Part shown: one piece after another, positions 61,304 to 64,000 of the stretch
Layout of the letters: every line of letters starts with the position of its first letter
How positions within the stretch are numbered: the first letter of the stretch is position 1
DNA from: an uncultured Bacteroidales bacterium
GTDB lineage: Bacteria; Bacteroidota; Bacteroidia; Bacteroidales; F082
Length of the DNA stretch: 64,000 bases
NCBI GenBank assembly: GCA_947303395.1
Contig: CAMYYD010000011.1
Span: 22,170-86,169, forward strand
Reading direction: 5' to 3'
Translations under genes and position numbers: made by a program
Notes under the pieces: generated by a model
Database searches by the model: none
The model's input: the letters and a program-made list of their open reading frames with translations, nothing else
What the model was told of the DNA's origin: nothing

Positions 61304-62338
61304 TTATTTAATATCCCAAGTTGTACCGCTGTTCAGCAAATCGTCGACAGTCTTGATGTTCGACTTGGCTGATTCGCGCTCGATGACATCGGTGAGGCAG
61401 TCGTCGTATGTTGGAGCTTCCACATTGCGGATAACGCCGATAGCGACTGGGAACGCCGGAGGCATCATGTGAGCGAGCATCATATGGATACCTGTGTTCT
61501 CTTCTTTTTCGTCGTGAACGAGGATATCCTTTTCTGTGATGCCGTTTTCGCCGATTGTGACGACTTCAAGCTTGTTGCCGTTGAGACGCAGACCTTTGTT
61601 TCTCTCCTTACCGAAGATGAGAGGTTTGCCGTGTTCGCACTTCACCTGCATATCGTCGCGGACGTCCTTGCCTGTGATGTTTTCGTGAACGCCGTTCGAG
61701 AAAATCATACAGTTCTGGAGCACCTCGATGACTGACATACCGTCGTGATTCTTAGCTCTCAAGCAGATGTCGGTGAGTTCCTTGGTGTTGACATCAACGC
61801 CACGGGCGAAGAACTTGCCGCCAGCACCGATAACGAGTTCACCAACATTGAATGGGTCTTCGTATGTACCTTGTGGTGATGTCTTTGTGACTGTGCCACG
61901 GAATGTACATGGTGAGAACTGGCCTTTTGTCATACCGTAGATACGGTTGTTGAACAGAAGGAGGTTCATGTCCATGTTACGGCGGACAGCGTGGATGAAG
62001 TGGTTACCACCGATAGCTGTGCAGTCGCCGTCACCAGAGACAACCCATACTGAGAGGTTAGGATTCGCGAGCTTCACACCTGTTGCGATAGCGCAAGCGC
62101 GGCCGTGGATGCTGTGGAATCCGTAGGTGTTCATATAATGTGGGAAACGTGATGAGCAGCCGATACCAGAAACGACGCAGATGTCTTCTTTCTTCTTACC
62201 GATCTGTGGGAACACGTCCTGTAAAACTTTCAAAATAGCATGGTCACCGCAACCTGGGCACCATTTTACTATCTGATCGCAAACGAAATCTTCTTTAGTA
62301 AGATTAACAACCTGATTATTTAAATTTGTATTTTCCAT
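61304..62338 (-). CDS. korB: 2-oxoacid:ferredoxin oxidoreductase, beta subunit
   Basis: The thiamine diphosphate subunit. KWCPGCGDHAIL and VSGIGCSSRFPHYM carry cluster or cofactor-facing cysteines; VVSGDGDCTAIGGNHFIHAVRRN is the TPP-Mg motif (GDGD..GGN), with YGMTKGQFSPCT after it. With KorA it makes succinyl-CoA from 2-oxoglutarate (or the reverse) using ferredoxin, a mark of anaerobic metabolism. 2-Oxoglutarate is the likely substrate from subunit layout, but related substrates are possible. It lies 7 bp after korA. Confidence 0.93.
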   Translation of the reverse strand: MENTNLNNQVVNLTKEDFVCDQIVKWCPGCGDHAILKVLQDVFPQIGKKKEDICVVSGIGCSSRFPHYMNTYGFHSIHGRACAIATGVKLANPNLSVWVVSGDGDCTAIGGNHFIHAVRRNMDMNLLLFNNRIYGMTKGQFSPCTFRGTVTKTSPQGTYEDPFNVGELVIGAGGKFFARGVDVNTKELTDICLRAKNHDGMSVIEVLQNCMIFSNGVHENITGKDVRDDMQVKCEHGKPLIFGKERNKGLRLNGNKLEVVTIGENGITEKDILVHDEKEENTGIHMMLAHMMPPAFPVAIGVIRNVEAPTYDDCLTDVIERESAKSNIKTVDDLLNSGTTWDIK

Positions 62339-62345
62339 GGTAATC

Positions 62346-64000
62346 TTATTTTAAAAGGTCATTAAACTTATTTTCTAACTCTGCTGTGAGGAATGGGAGA
62401 CCCTGAATCTTGTTGAATTGTTCATACTTGAAGTCAGGCATCTTCTCTCTGAGGTAGTTCACGAACTGACCGTTGTTGTTCTCACAGACGACGATTTTCT
62501 TGTGACCGCTCAACACCTTTGCTGTGTTCTTTGGCAGAGGCATGATGTGGCGGAAGTGTGCATGAGCGACTGACTTGCCTTCTTCGAGCATCTTCTCGAC
62601 GACTGAGAGGACAACGCCGTATGTGCCGCCCCAGCTCACCACGAGGAGGTCAGCGTTAGGATCACCGACGATCTCCTGTTCAGGGATGTAGTTGGCGACG
62701 CGCTGCACTTTCTCTTCACGAAGCTCTGTCATGAGCTGGTGGTTCTTAGGGTCGAGTGAGAGGTTACCAGAACCGTTGGCCTTTTCAAGACCGCTGATGC
62801 GGTGACGGAGACCTTCCGTTCCTGGGAGAGCCCACTGACGACTAAGTTTAGCCTCATCACGTTTATATGGCTGATATTCAGGATCGTTTGCCTTAGCGAT
62901 TGGCGGAACGATTGCCGGAAGGTCAGCGACTCTTGGGATGCGGAGAATTTCTGAACCGTTGCCGAGAGCACCTTCTGTGAGGAGGATGACAGGTGTCATG
63001 TGCTCCATTGCCAATTTAGCTGCCTCATATGCTGAATAGAAGCAGTCAGCTGAGCTGCGTGCTGCCAAAACGATAAGAGGAGCATCACCGTTACGTCCGT
63101 AGAGAGCCTGCATGAGGTCGCTCTGTTCTGACTTGGTTGGAAGACCTGTTGAAGGACCGCCACGCTGTACGTCGACGACGACGAGTGGAAGCTCTGTCAT
63201 CACAGCAAGACCGAGGGCTTCTGACTTCAGTGAAAGACCAGGACCTGATGTTGTTGTCACTGCGAGGCAACCTGCGAATGATGCACCAAGTGATGAGCAG
63301 ATACCTGCAATCTCATCTTCAGCCTGGAAAGCTTTGACTTTCAAGTTCTTGTATTTCACCAATTCTGCAAGGATATCTGTAGCAGGAGTGATAGGATATG
63401 ATCCGCAGAAAATCTGACGGCCTGAACGCTCTGCTGCTGCCATCAAACCCCATGCTGTAGCGACGTTACCAGTGATGTCACGGTATTTGCCTTTAGCGAG
63501 GTTAGCCGGCTCGATACGATATGTGTTGGCGAAGATTTCCATTGTGTCAGCATAGCTGTAACCTGCTGCAACAACAGTCTGGTTAGCTTTGATGACTTCT
63601 GGTTTGTTTTTGAATTTATTGTTGAAATATGCGTTCAGGAGAGTGATGTCGCGGTTAAAGAGATACATCACGATACCGAGAGCGAACATATTCTTGGACT
63701 TGAGCATAGCCTTGCGGTCCCAACCGAAATCTTTCAAAGCCTCGAGTGTCATCGATGTGATAGGAGCTTTGACGACTTTGTACTGGCTGAGGGTATCATC
63801 CTGTGTAGGGTCTGATGTATAACCGGCTTTTTCGAGGGCCTTGTCATTCATCGAGTCGATATCGAAGATGATTGTTGTGCCAGGTTTGAGCCAACGCATG
63901 TTAGCCTTAATTGAAGCAGGGTTCATTGCGACGAGCACATCGCAGAGGTCGCCTGTTGTGTGGACTGGTTTGTGACCGAAATGGACTTGGAATCCGGAGA
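62346..64000 (-). CDS. korA: 2-oxoacid:ferredoxin oxidoreductase, alpha (gamma-alpha fused) subunit, N-terminus outside window
   Basis: The frame is open to the window end; the last codons read GFQVHFGHKPVHTTGDLCD, part of the gamma domain, so the true start is beyond 64000. The alpha domain has GNVATAWGLMAAAE, GSYPITPATDILAEL, FQAEDEIAGICSSLGASFAG and VVDVQRGGPSTGLPTKSEQSDL. About 551 residues are visible. Gamma-alpha fusion is the normal arrangement for KorA of Bacteroidetes. It is transcribed with korB. Confidence 0.94.
   Translation of the reverse strand, partial: SGFQVHFGHKPVHTTGDLCDVLVAMNPASIKANMRWLKPGTTIIFDIDSMNDKALEKAGYTSDPTQDDTLSQYKVVKAPITSMTLEALKDFGWDRKAMLKSKNMFALGIVMYLFNRDITLLNAYFNNKFKNKPEVIKANQTVVAAGYSYADTMEIFANTYRIEPANLAKGKYRDITGNVATAWGLMAAAERSGRQIFCGSYPITPATDILAELVKYKNLKVKAFQAEDEIAGICSSLGASFAGCLAVTTTSGPGLSLKSEALGLAVMTELPLVVVDVQRGGPSTGLPTKSEQSDLMQALYGRNGDAPLIVLAARSSADCFYSAYEAAKLAMEHMTPVILLTEGALGNGSEILRIPRVADLPAIVPPIAKANDPEYQPYKRDEAKLSRQWALPGTEGLRHRISGLEKANGSGNLSLDPKNHQLMTELREEKVQRVANYIPEQEIVGDPNADLLVVSWGGTYGVVLSVVEKMLEEGKSVAHAHFRHIMPLPKNTAKVLSGHKKIVVCENNNGQFVNYLREKMPDFKYEQFNKIQGLPFLTAELENKFNDLLK

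Overview
The window looks like a chromosomal segment of an anaerobic Bacteroidales-type bacterium (Bacteroidota). The evidence is the many promoters with the Bacteroidetes -7 element TAnnTTTG, type IX secretion (T9SS) C-terminal sorting domains, a ferredoxin-dependent 2-oxoacid oxidoreductase (KorAB), an archaeal/eukaryal-type prolyl-tRNA synthetase, and DUF families typical of that phylum. I saw no plasmid, phage, transposase, integrase or CRISPR signature. Genes are dense and no gene-free stretch exceeds 300 bp. The longest, about 270 bp at 34067-34335, holds a candidate regulatory array.

Layout. 1-2722: 3' end of ftsE, then two overlapping glycosyltransferases. 2799-6159: murB, the class 1B dihydroorotate dehydrogenase pair pyrD-pyrK, and a DUF5606 gene. 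6235-10013: an MsbA-like ABC exporter, purB and a lipocalin. 10191-16481: lpdA, a lytic transglycosylase, uvrA and a LysM glucosaminidase. 16595-21691: rsmG, a large M16 peptidase and an MFS transporter. 21856-34066: a secretion locus with two tandem T9SS-sorted paralogues, a 78-residue protein with a C-terminal anchor-like tail, and a 2,701-residue fibronectin-III/discoidin-like surface protein. 34336-37643: tRNA-Val, tRNA-Gly, a LOG-family hydrolase, a sigma-54 type response regulator without a DNA-binding domain, tmRNA, a cupin and tRNA-Arg. 37641-48027: Smr protein, radical SAM protein, SpoU methyltransferase, a T9SS protein, psd-cdsA, mazG, a PagL-like deacylase, a DUF2807 lipoprotein and proS. 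48116-64000: a low-complexity lipoprotein, a FadL-like porin, a zinc-ribbon protein, nif3, lpxK-punA-lpxH, an M20 dipeptidase, dsbD, tilS, a flavin reductase and korBA.

Most genes are housekeeping: envelope lipid and LPS (lpxK, lpxH, psd, cdsA, MsbA-like, PagL-like), wall (murB, transglycosylase, glucosaminidase), nucleotides (pyrD/K, purB, punA, mazG) and translation (tilS, rsmG, proS, tRNAs, tmRNA). The accessory part is the secreted-protein locus at 21.8-34.1 kb.

The most unusual signal is a set of short palindromic repeat families that occur in intergenic DNA and terminators and also in frame inside conserved genes (murB, pyrK, tilS, a radical SAM gene, perhaps a glycosyltransferase). 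They encode recurrent peptides such as CRDAIHR, and paired stem changes between copies preserve the hairpin. This resembles in principle the protein-coding palindromic elements known from Rickettsia. The second notable signal is a 21-bp-phased repeat array next to an inverted repeat upstream of the giant surface protein.
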